From assembly GCF_002884495.1 (NCBI RefSeq), contig NZ_KZ614145.1:3424423-3488422 (forward strand): a DNA stretch of 64,000 nucleotides, given 5' to 3'. This DNA comes from Rummeliibacillus pycnus. GTDB taxonomy: Bacteria > Bacillota > Bacilli > Bacillales_A > Planococcaceae. Positions within the stretch are counted from its first letter, which is position 1, and each line of letters opens with the position of its first letter. The notes under the pieces were generated by a model that saw nothing but the letters and a program-made list of their open reading frames with translations, was not told the DNA's origin and searched no databases. The translations under genes and the position numbers were made by a program. Below, piece by piece: positions 63,248-64,000 of the stretch.

Positions 63248-63385
63248 TTGCAAAAATTGAGAGAACACGAAGGATTTCGTTTTATTGCATATACATTATT
63301 TTATTTTGTCATCTTAGTGTTACTTGTATTAATTTACGGATTCCATGATATGAATGCGGGACCGTTTATTTATACCGAATTTTAA
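63248..63385 (+). CDS. dltX: DltX, D-alanylation operon small membrane protein
   Basis: The 45-residue protein begins at TTG with GAGAGGAAG upstream. It contains FIAYTLFYFVILVLLVLIYGF, one membrane span, and ends GPFIYTEF, the conserved C-terminal F-I-Y-x-x-F motif of DltX. It delivers D-Ala within the Dlt machinery to teichoic acids. dltA begins 19 bp downstream. Confidence 0.9.
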   Translation: MQKLREHEGFRFIAYTLFYFVILVLLVLIYGFHDMNAGPFIYTEF

Positions 63386-63404
63386 TAGAAAGTGAGTGTT
63401 ACTT

Positions 63405-64000
63405 ATGAGTGTACTGCATATGATTCGTGAGATGGCTTTGTTATATCCACAACGTATTGCATATCAAGTTGATGATGAAACATTAACTTATGAAGATTTG
63501 TGGAGTCAATCTGATCTTGTAGCAGAATTTTTAGTACAAGGAGGATTGAATGATGCAGCACCAATTGCAGTTTACGGTCATATGTCGCCAAAGCAGATAA
63601 TTGCCTTTTTAGGAGTAGTTAAGGCAGGACATCCTTACATTCCGTTAGATACTTCAATTCCAAATGAACGTATTCAGCATATTTTAGCTGCTTCGAATGC
63701 AGCTCTAATGTTAACAACAGAAAAAATTGATTTGGACCTTTCAGTACCTACTTATGATGTTAATGTCGTTTTAGAATCAAATCATTCAAAAACAATTTCT
63801 CAAAGTAACTGGGTAAAAGGAGAAGATGTATTTTATATTATTTACACATCTGGAAGTACAGGAAATCCAAAAGGTGTTCAAATTACAGCAGACAACTTAG
63901 AAGCATTTGTATTATGGCTGGAAGAAGAAGCACATCTGCAAGGTGGTGTATATCTTAACCAAGCACCATATTCATTTGATTTATCAGTTATGGATTTATA
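63405..64000 (+). CDS. dltA: D-alanine--D-alanyl carrier protein ligase DltA (5' part, truncated by window)
   Basis: The first 198 codons are present and the frame is open to the window end. The adenylate-forming P-loop YTSGSTGNPKG (about residue 148) and NQAPYSFDLSVMDL are as in DltA, which activates D-alanine and loads it on DltC for teichoic acid modification. Homology and linkage to dltX make the call firm, although the C-terminal domain is outside. Confidence 0.93.
   Translation, partial: MSVLHMIREMALLYPQRIAYQVDDETLTYEDLWSQSDLVAEFLVQGGLNDAAPIAVYGHMSPKQIIAFLGVVKAGHPYIPLDTSIPNERIQHILAASNAALMLTTEKIDLDLSVPTYDVNVVLESNHSKTISQSNWVKGEDVFYIIYTSGSTGNPKGVQITADNLEAFVLWLEEEAHLQGGVYLNQAPYSFDLSVMDL

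Overview
The window is AT-rich DNA from a Gram-positive, endospore-forming member of the Bacillales. A Planococcaceae-type genome (Lysinibacillus/Viridibacillus/Solibacillus-like) is the best guess, but no rRNA or marker gene settles the genus. The evidence is AGGAGG-type ribosome sites with frequent TTG/GTG starts, a YumC-type ferredoxin reductase, sporulation genes (prkA, yhbH, spoVR, a LytH-like peptidase), a lysine riboswitch on dapA, RNase J and the start of a dltX-dltA operon. It reads as ordinary chromosome: no prophage, intact insertion sequence, tRNA, rRNA or CRISPR array was seen. Several families of short dispersed repeats lie between genes.

Layout: 1-7.3 kb holds single genes (DUF1284, ferredoxin plus its reductase, TatD, PhzF-like, DUF1456, LLM flavin oxidoreductase, cupin). 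7.5-10.7 kb is a phosphate-uptake operon pstS-pstC-pstA preceded by PhoP-box-like repeats and lacking pstB. A chemoreceptor, riboswitch-controlled dapA, a 44-aa membrane peptide, a NUDIX and a GNAT protein follow. At 16.0-17.6 kb is a compact, unfamiliar unit: a radical SAM/SPASM enzyme with an N-terminal region that may bind a leader peptide, followed by a 28-codon basic peptide gene and a strong terminator. This looks like a minimal RiPP (ribosomally made, modified peptide) locus and is the main candidate for an undescribed system. 17.6-24.4 kb carries a PLP decarboxylase, CGNR protein, HPP membrane protein, HAD phosphatase, an Old Yellow Enzyme homologue, a secreted HtrA-like protease and a DUF1540 protein.

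25.0-30.2 kb is an inorganic-carbon uptake operon: dabB, dabA, a YbcI-like DUF2294 protein and a protein resembling a beta-carbonic anhydrase that has lost its zinc ligands. It sits behind a leader that can fold into hairpins ending in a terminator. 31-37 kb contains a LytH-like peptidase and the prkA-yhbH-spoVR sporulation/stationary-phase cluster; the homologous start codon of prkA is ATA. 37.6-47.3 kb has two very large secreted subtilisin-like proteases flanking a CWC protein, a DedA protein and RNase J. 47.5-56 kb has a universal stress protein, an amino-acid ABC transporter, and lrgA-lrgB-lutA-lutB-lutC with a divergent LysR regulator and a palindromic operator between them. That arrangement suggests lactate/pyruvate transport coupled to lactate oxidation.

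56-64 kb has a PLP aminotransferase, a DUF4405-like haem-type membrane protein, a ClC family protein, a DUF2935 protein, a YbaK protein, an alpha/beta hydrolase, a long AT-rich gap with a MITE-like repeat, and finally dltX and the 5' part of dltA, which runs off the window. Family assignments rest on recognised motifs and recalled homologues; no database search was run.
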